Shown one piece after another: positions 1-7,677 of a stretch of DNA of 45,515 nucleotides. A model generated the notes under the pieces. That model was not told where the DNA came from. It worked only from the letters and a program-made list of their open reading frames with translations, and did no database searches. The number at the start of each line of letters is the position of its first letter. The first letter of the stretch is position 1. This DNA is from Alphaproteobacteria bacterium (GTDB lineage Bacteria; Pseudomonadota; Alphaproteobacteria; UBA9219): positions 1 to 45,515 of the forward strand of contig JAQUPC010000002.1 in NCBI GenBank assembly GCA_028716765.1, given 5' to 3'. The translations under genes were made by a program, and so were the position numbers.

Positions 1-915
1 CAGATCGGTGGTCACCGGCGCAATCTGCCAATTCGTGAAGGGCAGGTTGACGCTATCCATTCCCAGTCCGGGGCGTTCCCCAATAGACGCCAAAGCTTTG
101 GGGCGGGCATACCCCCACTCCTTTCCATCGGTAAAGAGGGCGCGCGCCTTCCGGGCATGGTTCATCACGATCAGCGCGATGCCGTTCCACAGGCGCAGAA
201 ACTCTTCGCGGGAATAAATGACGTTGCCTTTGTTGGGATCGCCCACAAGGACGAGGCCGCCGCCCAGACTCTTGACGACTACGAAATGGTTGTACCCTTC
301 GTTGTTGATGAGGGCGATGAAGGGAACCTGGCTTTTTTTGATGGCGTCATAATCGATCCTGTAGCCTTCGGCGTTGTAACCGCGCCTCTGGAGATAAAGG
401 CTCATATCCTGAAGCGAGAATCCCTCTGTCCTGATTTTTTCTTTATCGCCTGCCTCGAACATGGCTTTAAAAACGGCGTCCTCCGCCGTTTTCTCGCCGT
501 AAACGTAGGTCAACAGGGTCGCCACCGCCGCCGAGCCGCAGCTGTAATCGAACGTCTGGCGCTTGACGGTCCGGAAAGGCAGGTCGCGCCAGCTTATTAC
601 GGCGACGTTCAGCGTGTCGCGCGTGCCGTTTTCGGCGACGGCCACTCCCTTTTCAAGGTCCATATCGGTAACGGGCGCCGTGGAGACCATGGGGGATTGG
701 GTTTGAGACGTTTCCAAAGGTATTAGAACGACGGGCTCATTCGCGCCTGCCGCAGGCTCAACTTGTGCCGGGTGTATCACCCAGTCTTGCTTCGGCGTTT
801 GCTGAACCGCTTGTTCGCCCATGATATCGCTCGCATAGGCGGGATCGGCGCCGATGTCCGCGCCCGCGACAATCAACGCCGCCATCAAAGCCGTTTTCCA
901 GAAAACGGTTTTCAT
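1..915 (-). CDS. C39-family cysteine peptidase, FapD-like, C-terminus beyond window
   Basis: The reading frame is open from the ATG at 915 to the left edge, giving 305 residues without a stop. A GGAGG ribosome site precedes the ATG. Residues 1-28 look like a Sec signal peptide ending near AYA. A low-complexity linker runs to about residue 105. The peptidase domain then shows QTFDYSCGSAA with Gln120 and Cys126, His210 in GYNHFVVV and Asp226 in GDP, which together form the C39 catalytic set. Stand-alone C39 proteins of this type include FapD of the Pseudomonas fap amyloid operon. The gene lies 20 bp after a small amyloid-like subunit gene on the same strand, so a role in subunit maturation or export is inferred. 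FapD is shorter, as I recall it, so the C-terminal stretch after about residue 250 may be an extra segment. Other stand-alone C39 peptidases remain possible. Confidence 0.85.
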   Translation of the reverse strand, partial: MKTVFWKTALMAALIVAGADIGADPAYASDIMGEQAVQQTPKQDWVIHPAQVEPAAGANEPVVLIPLETSQTQSPMVSTAPVTDMDLEKGVAVAENGTRDTLNVAVISWRDLPFRTVKRQTFDYSCGSAAVATLLTYVYGEKTAEDAVFKAMFEAGDKEKIRTEGFSLQDMSLYLQRRGYNAEGYRIDYDAIKKSQVPFIALINNEGYNHFVVVKSLGGGLVLVGDPNKGNVIYSREEFLRLWNGIALIVMNHARKARALFTDGKEWGYARPKALASIGERPGLGMDSVNLPFTNWQIAPVTTDL

Positions 916-935
916 GAATTCCTCCGCGATCAGGT

Positions 936-1319
936 TTACGGGGCCGGCAGCGTCTGTATGCTGACGTTTACTGCCGACGTCAGTGACGAATTGTTGCCGG
1001 TGTTCATCACATAGCTGCCGAGTCCCGAGCCGAAATTGTCCCCGAGAGAAACAGCGCCGTTCGTCAGGCTGCCCCCTATTGTCAAAGATGAGCCGGACAC
1101 CGTCGACGTCAGCGTTTGGGCTGCAACAACCGAATTGGTTCCGGCCGCCGCGCGGTCGGCCGCCATGGCTTCCGGCATCAAGGCCATGCCCCCTTCAACC
1201 GTCACGATGTCCTGATCCGTCTCAAGAGCGGGGCACGTTGCCGGGAATGCCGTCAAAAACGAAAAGATTCCTCCGGCAATCAGCATCAAGACCGGCCTGT
1301 TGAAATGTGTTTTCGTCAT
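936..1319 (-). CDS. Small secreted amyloid-like subunit with one repeat
   Basis: This 127-residue protein has a signal peptide over about residues 1-31. Residues 62-127 resemble one repeat unit of the neighbouring 288-residue protein: NSVVAAQTLTSTVSGSSLTI here against NTVVAAQALTSVISGSPVTI there. It ends with an NTGNNSSLTSAVNVSIQ segment that parallels the NNTGLNNA..NAAVQ end of those repeats. The composition is rich in Asn, Ser, Thr, Gly and Ala, with no Cys in the mature part. By analogy with FapB/FapC it could be a minor or nucleating subunit, but that is inference. It lies 67 bp downstream of the large subunit and 20 bp upstream of the C39 peptidase, all on the minus strand, so one operon is likely. 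Confidence 0.7.
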   Translation of the reverse strand: MTKTHFNRPVLMLIAGGIFSFLTAFPATCPALETDQDIVTVEGGMALMPEAMAADRAAAGTNSVVAAQTLTSTVSGSSLTIGGSLTNGAVSLGDNFGSGLGSYVMNTGNNSSLTSAVNVSIQTLPAP

Positions 1320-1386
1320 ATCAACCTCCTGTCACGCGTATGGCTTCGCAATAATCGGCGTCCGGGCCGGAGCCGCCTTCGGCCCC

Positions 1387-2253
1387 TTAGAGACCGTTCA
1401 GTTGAACCGCGGCATTGAAGCCGTTGTTGGCGGCGTTGTTCAGCCCTGTGTTGTTGCTGATCGTGAATACGCCCGGCGCCCCAAAGGTCGTGGCGGCGTA
1501 GTTAACGTCACCCGTATGGCTCGGCAGGCCTGTATCCGCGTCAATGGCACCGTTGATCGTCACGGGGCTTCCGCTGATCACCGATGTAAGCGCTTGCGCG
1601 GCTACGACGGTGTTTGTCGCCGCGTCGGTGAGTTTGACCGAATCCGCAGGGTCGTTGTTCCATTGCACCGCTGCGTTCAACGCGTTGTTGCTTGCGTTGT
1701 TCAGGCCCGTGTTGTTTTGCAGCGTGTAAACGCCCATGCCACCGAAGGTATTGCCTCCATAGGTCACGTCGCCCGTGCGGAACGGCGTAGCGGCTATCTC
1801 GTCCGTTGCGTAAGGAGTCACCACGACCGCGCTGTCGTCGATTTGCGCGCCCATGACCTGGTTTGCCGCGACGCTGTTCGCCGCGCTGTCCTTTAGATGA
1901 ACATTTGTCGGGCCGGGGGCTACGAACTCGTTGATTTGAGCCGCGGCGTTCGCGCCGTTATTGCCCGCGTTGTTCAGGCCGGTTTGGTTTTGCAGCGTAA
2001 AAAGGCCCGGCGCGACCGTTGTCGTGCCCCCGTAAATAACGTCGCCCGTTTCCCAAACCGCATCGTCATAGTCCGCCGTATTTGACGTCGTTTCGGTCAC
2101 GTTGCTGCCCTGTATCGACGATGAATAGGCTTGGGAAGCGGCAACCGTGTTGCTGCTGGTTCCATTAGCCTCGATGTTGGCGGCTTGCGCCGCGCCCGCC
2201 GCCATCAGGACAAGCGCACCGGCAGCCACAGTGCTTAACAGTACGTTTTTCAT
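1387..2253 (-). CDS. Secreted three-repeat amyloid-like subunit (FapC-like architecture)
   Basis: This 288-residue protein has a clear signal peptide (residues 1-24, cleavage after AAQA). The mature part is three imperfect repeats of about 74 residues starting near residues 35, 125 and 213. Each begins with N(T/S)V(A/V)A, passes through TGDV.Y....T, and ends with a G(V/L)(F/Y)T(L/I)(Q/S)N core, then TGLNNA.NN..NAA(V/A)Q. It has no Cys and is rich in Asn, Ala, Thr and Gly. Three repeats joined by linkers, in an operon with a smaller relative and a C39 peptidase, matches the plan of Pseudomonas FapC. Function as a fibre subunit is inferred. An AGGAG ribosome site precedes the ATG. The gene is first in the operon, behind a long AT-rich leader. 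Confidence 0.75.
   Translation of the reverse strand: MKNVLLSTVAAGALVLMAAGAAQAANIEANGTSSNTVAASQAYSSSIQGSNVTETTSNTADYDDAVWETGDVIYGGTTTVAPGLFTLQNQTGLNNAGNNGANAAAQINEFVAPGPTNVHLKDSAANSVAANQVMGAQIDDSAVVVTPYATDEIAATPFRTGDVTYGGNTFGGMGVYTLQNNTGLNNASNNALNAAVQWNNDPADSVKLTDAATNTVVAAQALTSVISGSPVTINGAIDADTGLPSHTGDVNYAATTFGAPGVFTISNNTGLNNAANNGFNAAVQLNGL
1393..2151 (-). repeat. Three in-frame protein repeats of the amyloid-like subunit
   Basis: Three repeat units occupy about 1930-2151, 1660-1884 and 1393-1620, with conserved ends and variable linkers. The shared tail is NTGLNNA followed by A/S/G-NN and NAA-Q. The three tails differ at the codon level, so the repeat is old rather than a recent tandem duplication. 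Confidence 0.75.
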
Positions 2254-2742
2254 GATTCTCTCCTTTGGATTAGGTTGCGATCGCGGCTGACGGGAACGTC
2301 ACGCCACCCGGTTAAACGGGCTTTCGCTGATGTGGCCATAATTTTAACCGGCGGGTTATTTGTGACTCCGAAACACCGATGAGTCAACTCGAATACTTTA
2401 ATTATTAGCAGATATTATTTTATAAATTGAATACTATACTATTTATTATGTGGTTATATTTCCGTTTTATAAATATGGGTATTTCAAATGATTCAATAAT
2501 TTGTGTATGCGCGCCGGATGCAAAGCTTATATAGATTTCGCTTTTTTTCCGGGCGCGTTTTCCCGGTTAAGCTTACGGATATTTGAAAAGCCCGTGTTTC
2601 ATGTGTTCGTTTTTGAAGCGTAAAAACGGGCGCGAATCACTTCAAGGCCTTACTTTCCCTTCTTTTCCTTGTTTTTCTTGACCTTATCTTCCGCCGCTGC
2701 CAGATTTTTTGTCTTACTCCCACAAAATCAGGAGGTAACGCG
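2254..2742. promoter_or_regulatory. Divergent AT-rich control region between amyloid operon and satP
   Basis: This 489-bp gap holds no convincing gene. The stretch 2390-2500 is strongly AT-rich for this genome and contains A/T-only runs and several TATA-like hexamers, as expected of a regulated promoter for the minus-strand amyloid operon. A CCGGG...CCCGG hairpin lies near 2549-2566. The 5' leader of satP (2640-2720) is pyrimidine-rich on the plus strand and ends with an AGGAGGTAA ribosome site. No known operator was recognised. Confidence 0.4.
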
Positions 2743-3297
2743 ATGACCATAAACAAAATAGCCAATCCGGCGCCTGTCGGTCTTTTGGGCTTCGGCATGA
2801 CGACCATCCTGCTCAACATCCACAATGCAGGGATTTACCCCATCAGCGCCATGATCCTTGCCATGGGCATCTTTTACGGCGGGCTTGCGCAGATTCTTGC
2901 CGGCGTTCTGGAGTACAAAAGAGGCAACACGTTCGCCTACACGGCTTTTGTGAGTTACGGGTCGTTCTGGCTGTCCCTTGTGTTCCTTCTCCTCGCGCCC
3001 AAGTGGGGAATCGCGGAAGCCACCGAGCCGGCGTTCATGGGATGGTATCTGTTCGTGTGGGGCCTGTTCACGCTGTTTATGTTCTTTGGCACGGCCAAGA
3101 AAAGCCCCGTGCTGCGGTTCGTGTTTGCCTCGCTGACCGTTTTGTTCGTGCTTCTGGCCGTTCGCGACTGGAGCGGCTCAACACTCATCGGCACCATCGC
3201 CGGGTGGGAAGGCATCATTTGCGGCGCTTCGGCGTTCTATCTCGGGGTTGCCGAGGTGCTGGAAGAAACGCGCGGACGCAAGTTCCTGCCCTTCTAG
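2743..3297 (+). CDS. satP: Acetate/succinate uptake transporter, GPR1/FUN34/YaaH family
   Basis: This 184-residue polytopic membrane protein carries the family signature NPAPVGLLGFGMTT at residues 8-21 and the GGLAQILAG...RGNTFAYTAF block at about 46-70. About six hydrophobic segments follow, close to the length of E. coli SatP (188). Members are inner-membrane acetate and succinate transporters driven by proton co-transport. AGGAGG sits just before the ATG. The gene is monocistronic: a strong terminator follows at 3320-3357, and the upstream neighbour is divergent. The family call is secure; the substrate is inferred from the family. Confidence 0.9.
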   Translation: MTINKIANPAPVGLLGFGMTTILLNIHNAGIYPISAMILAMGIFYGGLAQILAGVLEYKRGNTFAYTAFVSYGSFWLSLVFLLLAPKWGIAEATEPAFMGWYLFVWGLFTLFMFFGTAKKSPVLRFVFASLTVLFVLLAVRDWSGSTLIGTIAGWEGIICGASAFYLGVAEVLEETRGRKFLPF

Positions 3298-3319
3298 CCT
3301 TAGCGTCCATACGACAACG

Positions 3320-3357
3320 AACCCCTTCCCTTTGCCGGGGAAGGGGTTCTTTTTTTG
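3320..3357 (+). terminator. Rho-independent terminator after satP
   Basis: An 11-bp perfect stem AACCCCTTCCC / GGGAAGGGGTT with a short TTTGCCG loop is followed by CTTTTTTTT. It begins 23 bp after the satP stop. Confidence 0.9.
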
Positions 3358-3412
3358 CCTGCGCCGCAAGTGATGTCTGGATTCTGCCGGTCCCTCTTGC
3401 CAGTATCGCGGC

Positions 3413-4033
3413 ATGAAACGATTGCCGGACGATCTTCGTCAACAAAAGCAGGCGCTGCGCCACGTCATGCGAAGCCGCCGCGTCGAGGCCGCCGCGCAAG
3501 ACCCGCAAGCGGCGGTCACATTGCGCGATCTGTTCCTTGAGAATATAGATCTCCCTCCGGCAAGCCTTGTCGCTGCAACCCTTGCGCAAAACGGCGAAAT
3601 CGATCCGGCCCCACTTGCCGCGGCCCTGTTGGCGCAAGGCCACGGCCTTTGCCTTCCGGTGGTTGTTGCAGCGGATAAGGCTCTGGTCTTTCGGGCATGG
3701 AAGCCGGGAGACCCGCTGCTCCCGGGCGCGTTCGGCATTCCTGAGCCCCTTGCCCACAAACCTGCCGTTGAACCGAACGTGCTTCTCGTTCCTCTTGTGG
3801 CTTTCGACCGGCGCGGCAACCGGCTTGGGCAAGGCGGCGGCTATTACGACCGCACGCTTGCGCAGCGTCGCCGAAAGCCGGGGGTGCTGGCGATAGGGCT
3901 CGGCTTTTCCGTTCAGGAAGCGCCTTCCGTGCCTGCCGCATCCGGCGACCAGAGCCTTGACCTTATAGTCACGGAAAAAGAGATCATCCGGACAGGGTTA
4001 TTGCCCCACTCTTCCTTGACGGCATCGCCATAA
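3413..4033 (+). CDS. 5-formyltetrahydrofolate cyclo-ligase
   Basis: This 206-residue cytosolic enzyme converts 5-formyl-THF to 5,10-methenyl-THF with ATP, recycling folate. The diagnostic LGQGGGYYDRTL motif is at about residues 140-151. The basic N-terminal helix (RQQKQALRHVMRSRR) has the Arg/Lys pattern typical of the family. Length is normal (about 190-210). In many bacteria this gene follows the 6S RNA gene, but only 56 bp separate it from the upstream terminator, so ssrS is not here. The start follows GTATCGCGGC with little ribosome-site similarity. The downstream gene is 74 bp away on the same strand. Confidence 0.9.
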   Translation: MKRLPDDLRQQKQALRHVMRSRRVEAAAQDPQAAVTLRDLFLENIDLPPASLVAATLAQNGEIDPAPLAAALLAQGHGLCLPVVVAADKALVFRAWKPGDPLLPGAFGIPEPLAHKPAVEPNVLLVPLVAFDRRGNRLGQGGGYYDRTLAQRRRKPGVLAIGLGFSVQEAPSVPAASGDQSLDLIVTEKEIIRTGLLPHSSLTASP

Positions 4034-4107
4034 TAACGTCGTATTTCGCTGGAAGATTTTTCTATCCGCTGGCATTCCGCCACCGCAACCTACCGAGGGA
4101 GAGAGAC

Positions 4108-4530
4108 ATGAACAAAGTATTGCGCACGATGAGCGTTCTTACCGTCCTGTGCGGCGGTTTATATCTGGCCGCGCCGGCGGCAGCCCAAAACGCCACGCCG
4201 CCCGCGCCGGGAGCCGGGCCTAATCCGGAAATGACGCAGGAGCGCAAGGACATGCAGGAAAAAATGCAGCAGGACCGCGCCACGTTGAAAGCCGATCAGG
4301 AGAAGCTGCAACAGGATCGCGCCGCGATGAAGGACAATCGCGAAAAAATGCACGAATTGCACAAGGAGATGCGCGAAAACAAGCAGAAGAAAAGAAATGA
4401 ACGGCGCGAAGAGATGAAAGAGACGCGCGAGGAAATGATGAAGAACCGCACCAACGGCATGGGCCCGGCGGGCGGCGCACCCGGGACGGCAGCTCCGGCG
4501 GCCCCGGCGGCTCCCGCAACCGGCCAGTAA
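4108..4530 (+). CDS. Secreted coiled-coil protein with Ala/Pro tail, unknown function
   Basis: Residues 1-26 are a signal peptide (LAAPAAAQ). Residues 40-115 are a highly charged Met/Lys/Glu/Gln-rich helix expected to form a coiled coil, with an internal duplication: QQDRATLKADQEKL and QQDRAAMKDNREKM. The tail after residue 116 is Gly/Ala/Pro low complexity. GGGAGAGAG precedes the ATG. A terminator follows at once, so it is expressed alone or with the upstream folate gene. No family was recognised. The plan superficially resembles small periplasmic Spy/CpxP-like helical proteins, but no LTxxQ motif is visible, so no function is proposed. Confidence 0.75.
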   Translation: MNKVLRTMSVLTVLCGGLYLAAPAAAQNATPPAPGAGPNPEMTQERKDMQEKMQQDRATLKADQEKLQQDRAAMKDNREKMHELHKEMRENKQKKRNERREEMKETREEMMKNRTNGMGPAGGAPGTAAPAAPAAPATGQ

Positions 4531-4547
4531 CTGTTCCGGTCCTGGCG

Positions 4548-4580
4548 AAAAAGCCCGGAGATTTTTCTACGGGCTTTTTT
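4548..4580 (+). terminator. Rho-independent terminator, possibly bidirectional
   Basis: AAAAAGCCCG and CGGGCTTTTTT pair around a 12-base loop and end in a T run; the complementary strand also ends in a T run. The hairpin lies between the coiled-coil gene and the convergent lysS stop, so it can serve both. Confidence 0.85.
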
Positions 4581-4585
4581 GTTGG

Positions 4586-6088
4586 CTACTCCACCGGACG
4601 CATCGTCGGAAACGCGATCACCTCGCGGATCGATGCGCTGTCGGTCATCAGCATGCCAAGACGATCAAGCCCCATGCCCATGCCGCCCATCGGCGGCATA
4701 CCGAACGCCAGCGCCTTGATGAAGTTCTCGTCGATCGGATGCGGCGGCTCGTCGGGGCCGCGCTTTTGCTCGGCCTGTTCCAGAAAGCGCGCGCGTTGCT
4801 CGCGCGGATCGTTCAGCTCGGAAAACGCGTTGGCGATTTCCCAGCCGTTGACATAGGTCTCGAACCGCTGCGCCACCAGCGGCCTGTCGGGCCACGCCTT
4901 GGCGAGCGGGGAGATTTCTTTCGGCAAATCCACGACGTGCGTCGGCTGAATCAACTTATGTTCGACCTTTTCGCCGAATACGGCTTCGACAACCTGGCCC
5001 CAGCTCAGGCCCTTTTCGACGGCCACGCCGATTTTGCGCGCCGCCGCGCCCGCCGCTTCGGGATCGGGCAAGGCGTCGAGATCGAACCCGGCATGCTCGC
5101 GGATCAGCGCAGTCATGCCTTTGCGCGGCCATGGCGGGGTGAAGTCGAGTTCCTTGCCGCCGAACGTCACTTTCGTCGTGCCGTGCAGCGCAAGCGCCAC
5201 ATGGGAAACGATGGCCTCGGTGATGTCGATCATGGCGGTATAATCGACATAGGCCTGATAGACCTCCATCTCCGTGAACTCGGGGTTGTGTTTCGGGCTT
5301 ATCCCCTCGTTGCGGAAACAGCGGTTGATCTCGAAAATCTTTTCGGACACGCCGCCGATCACGAGACGCTTGAGGAACAGCTCGGGCGCGATGCGCAGGT
5401 AAAGCGGCATGTCGAGCGCGTTGTGATGCGTCACGAACGGCTTGGCGAGCGCGCCGCCCGCGATCACGTGCAGCATCGGCGTCTCGACCTCGAGAAAGCC
5501 TTTCTCATCAAGAAAGCGGCGTATGATCGCCACCATTTTGTAACGCGCCCGCAGCACCTCGCGCGTGCGCGGCGTCGCCACAAGATCCTGCTCGCGGTGG
5601 CGGAAGCGGGCGTCGATATCCTTGAGGCCGTGGTATTTTTCGGGCGGCGACTCGAGCGCCTTGCTGAGAACGGCCAGATCGTTCGCGTCCACCGTAATCT
5701 CGCCGCGCGGCGTGCGGCGGACCGTGCCCGTAACGCCGACGATATCACCGAGATCGAGGAGCTTGAGAAGCTCCGAGCGTTCGGGCGCGGCGTGCTTCAG
5801 GTCATGGAAAATCTGTAGCCGGTCGCTGTCGTCCAGAATGTCGATGAACATGCCGTTGTTGCGGATCGCCATGATGCGCCCGGCCACGCTCACGCGTTGG
5901 TCCGCCTTCTCGCCCGCGGCCAGCGCGGCGAATTGCTCCTTCACCGCCGCCGCGGCGTGCGTCTTGTCGAAACGGGTGACGTCGAACGGATTGCCGTAAA
6001 GCTCCGTCAGTTTGGCCAGCCGGGATGCGCGGCGCGCATGTTCGTCTTCGGCGGATACGGGTGTGGAGGCAGGAGCGGTGTCAGACAT
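4586..6088 (-). CDS. lysS: Lysyl-tRNA synthetase, class II
   Basis: This 500-residue enzyme charges tRNA-Lys. An N-terminal OB-fold anticodon domain (about residues 60-165) precedes a class II catalytic core: motif 1 near ETPMLHVIAGGALAKPF, motif 2 FRNEGISPKHNPEFTEMEVY, and motif 3 GMGMGLDRLGML near the C-terminus. Length is normal for bacterial LysS (about 500), and the OB fold rules out the truncated paralogue EpmA. Many alphaproteobacteria instead carry a class I LysRS (LysK), so this points to an atypical lineage or a replacement. It converges on the upstream pair and shares their terminator. Confidence 0.95.
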   Translation of the reverse strand: MSDTAPASTPVSAEDEHARRASRLAKLTELYGNPFDVTRFDKTHAAAAVKEQFAALAAGEKADQRVSVAGRIMAIRNNGMFIDILDDSDRLQIFHDLKHAAPERSELLKLLDLGDIVGVTGTVRRTPRGEITVDANDLAVLSKALESPPEKYHGLKDIDARFRHREQDLVATPRTREVLRARYKMVAIIRRFLDEKGFLEVETPMLHVIAGGALAKPFVTHHNALDMPLYLRIAPELFLKRLVIGGVSEKIFEINRCFRNEGISPKHNPEFTEMEVYQAYVDYTAMIDITEAIVSHVALALHGTTKVTFGGKELDFTPPWPRKGMTALIREHAGFDLDALPDPEAAGAAARKIGVAVEKGLSWGQVVEAVFGEKVEHKLIQPTHVVDLPKEISPLAKAWPDRPLVAQRFETYVNGWEIANAFSELNDPREQRARFLEQAEQKRGPDEPPHPIDENFIKALAFGMPPMGGMGMGLDRLGMLMTDSASIREVIAFPTMRPVE

Positions 6089-6214
6089 GGATTTTTCCGG
6101 TTAAAGCTTTGGAAATAACGGTATGCCCGCCGTTTACATGCGGCCAAACCCAGGAATGGCTTACTTTGTTTTGGAAAACGGCACAAGATGGCCGGGAAAG
6201 GCTTTTCATCGCTT

Positions 6215-6940
6215 TCACCCGGCAAAATACTGGGGCTTGCGGCGGAACAAAAGCGCGTAGGTTTCGCGTTCGTAGGTTTGGCCGTGCATGACCGAGGGCT
6301 TGTTGTGCTTGACCTCGGCGTGCAGTTCAAGCTCGGGCGCGAAAAACTCGAGAACGCGTTCCCGGCTGTAAAGCACGGATTCGATGCCGTTCACCGGGTC
6401 GATGACGATTTCCTCGACAGCATCCTCCGAATCCCCAGCCCGCTTTTCCGGGCTCCGGTAGCGGCCGTAATACCCGTCGCCGATGCTGGAGAAGGAAATC
6501 AGGTAATGCCCGCGCAGCCCCAGAACGGCCAACATGTTCTGTTTATAGGCCAGCCTCGCGATGTCGGGCGTGATGTGCTTGAAGCAAAAGGCGTCGGCGA
6601 CAAGATCAATGTCGTTGCGCCCGACGGGCCACGGCTCCGTAACGTCGTAAACGAGAGGGCGGATCCGCTTGCCCGCCTCGTGCCGCGCGACTTCCTTTTT
6701 CAGCACAGCAATGGCCGCGGGCGTAAAATCGAGCGCCGTGACCTCCAGGCCTTGTTCCGCCAGATAGAGGCTGTTCCGGCCCTTGCCGCTACCGACGTCC
6801 ACCGCCGTGCGCAACCGGCAGCCCTCTTTTTTCAGTCTTTCCACCGCCCAGACGACCGCGCCCGACGGCCCGGTGCGCGCGGACGAGGGAATCCCGCCGG
6901 TTTGATATTCGTCCGTCCAGAGATCGACGGGGGTTTTCAT
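6215..6940 (-). CDS. Class I SAM-dependent methyltransferase
   Basis: This 241-residue protein has a Rossmann-type SAM-binding motif I VDVGSGKGRNSLYLAEQG at about residues 45-62 and a motif II acid in TALDFT. It resembles small-molecule or tellurite-resistance-type (Methyltransf_11/25) enzymes, but the substrate cannot be told. The ATG at 6940 has no clear ribosome site: its leader (TCTGTCCTCTGAT) belongs to a short tandem repeat at 6942-7040. It is 113 bp downstream of the S24 regulator on the same strand and could be co-transcribed. Confidence 0.8.
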   Translation of the reverse strand: MKTPVDLWTDEYQTGGIPSSARTGPSGAVVWAVERLKKEGCRLRTAVDVGSGKGRNSLYLAEQGLEVTALDFTPAAIAVLKKEVARHEAGKRIRPLVYDVTEPWPVGRNDIDLVADAFCFKHITPDIARLAYKQNMLAVLGLRGHYLISFSSIGDGYYGRYRSPEKRAGDSEDAVEEIVIDPVNGIESVLYSRERVLEFFAPELELHAEVKHNKPSVMHGQTYERETYALLFRRKPQYFAG

Positions 6941-6941
6941 A

Positions 6942-7040
6942 TCAGAGGACAGAAAACAGAGGACAGGTATCAGGAAACAGAGGCCGTAAGCCCTGATAGC
7001 CGGTGTTGACTCTTTTGTCTTCTGACATCTGATCCCTGCC
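6942..7040. repeat. Degenerate short tandem/inverted repeat block
   Basis: The segment is built of units such as CAGAGGACAG and GGTATCAGG on one side and TTTGTCTTCTGACATCTGATCC on the other, so the halves are partly complementary. It looks like a relative of the GGGGATCAGGGATC blocks at 8931, 15688 and 28396. It covers the leader and start of the methyltransferase gene. Confidence 0.5.
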
Positions 7041-7053
7041 TTCTGCCTTCCGG

Positions 7054-7677
7054 TTACTGGCTTGCCCAGACGACGCGGTACATCCAGTCGACGTCGCGGC
7101 GGGAAAGGGTCACCGGGGGATAATCCGGGTTGAGCGACAGAAGTTCGAGCTTCTGCGCCCCTTCGCGGCCGAGCTGCTTGACCATCACTTCGCCCTTCTG
7201 CGTGCGCACGGCCACGCGGTCGCCCCGGCGCGGCTTTTCGGCGGGCGAGACGATGATGCGGTCACCTTCGCGATAGACGGGCAGCATGCTTTTGCCGTTG
7301 ATCTCGAGCGCGAAGGCGTGCGGGTCGCTGGCGGCCGGGAGCGCGATCTCGTCCCAGCCGCGCCCGACCGGGTATCCGGCATCGTCGAAATAGCCTTCCT
7401 GTCCCGCCTCGGCGTAGCCAAGCAGGGGGATCTTTGCGCGCGGCGCGGCGTTAGCCCCCGCCAGCGCCACGAACGCGTCGAGTTCCGAGCCGCTCGCCTG
7501 CAGGATGCGCGCGATGCTTTCGGTCGAGGGCCAGCGCTTGCGCTTGCCTGTCGTCCGCTTGCTGGGGTTGAAGACCGTGGGGCTGAGCCCCGCCTTGCGG
7601 GCAAGGCCGGAGGCCGAAAGCCCGTTTTGTTCGGCCAGCCGGTCGATGGCCCGCCATATGTCCGCGTGTTTGAGCAT
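7054..7677 (-). CDS. HTH regulator with LexA/CI-like S24 peptidase domain
   Basis: This 207-residue protein has an N-terminal helix-turn-helix region (about residues 5-62, GLSASGLARKAGLSPTVFN) and a C-terminal S24 peptidase-like domain with Ser130 in NGKSMLP and a candidate Lys167 in EVMVKQL, the expected Ser/Lys dyad. An Ala91-Gly92 pair in the hinge (YAEAGQEG) could be a self-cleavage site, as in LexA and CI. It is divergent from pyrD, with 148 bp between them. A weak AGGAA...TTCCT inverted repeat just upstream of the start (7681-7703) could be an operator. A DNA-damage-linked target is inferred. It is not LexA itself by its HTH sequence. Confidence 0.85.
   Translation of the reverse strand: MLKHADIWRAIDRLAEQNGLSASGLARKAGLSPTVFNPSKRTTGKRKRWPSTESIARILQASGSELDAFVALAGANAAPRAKIPLLGYAEAGQEGYFDDAGYPVGRGWDEIALPAASDPHAFALEINGKSMLPVYREGDRIIVSPAEKPRRGDRVAVRTQKGEVMVKQLGREGAQKLELLSLNPDYPPVTLSRRDVDWMYRVVWASQ

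Noticed and set aside
1300..1896. 198-residue plus-strand frame opposite the amyloid-like gene
   Set aside because: The minus strand gives a signal peptide and three repeats; the plus frame is Arg/Val-rich shadow sequence.
2637..2825. 62-residue minus-strand frame over the satP start
   Set aside because: It covers the satP ribosome site and start in antisense and has no ribosome site or recognisable family.
3357..3412. 6S RNA gene before the 5-formyl-THF cyclo-ligase
   Set aside because: The 56-bp space is too short for 6S RNA and shows no matching structure.
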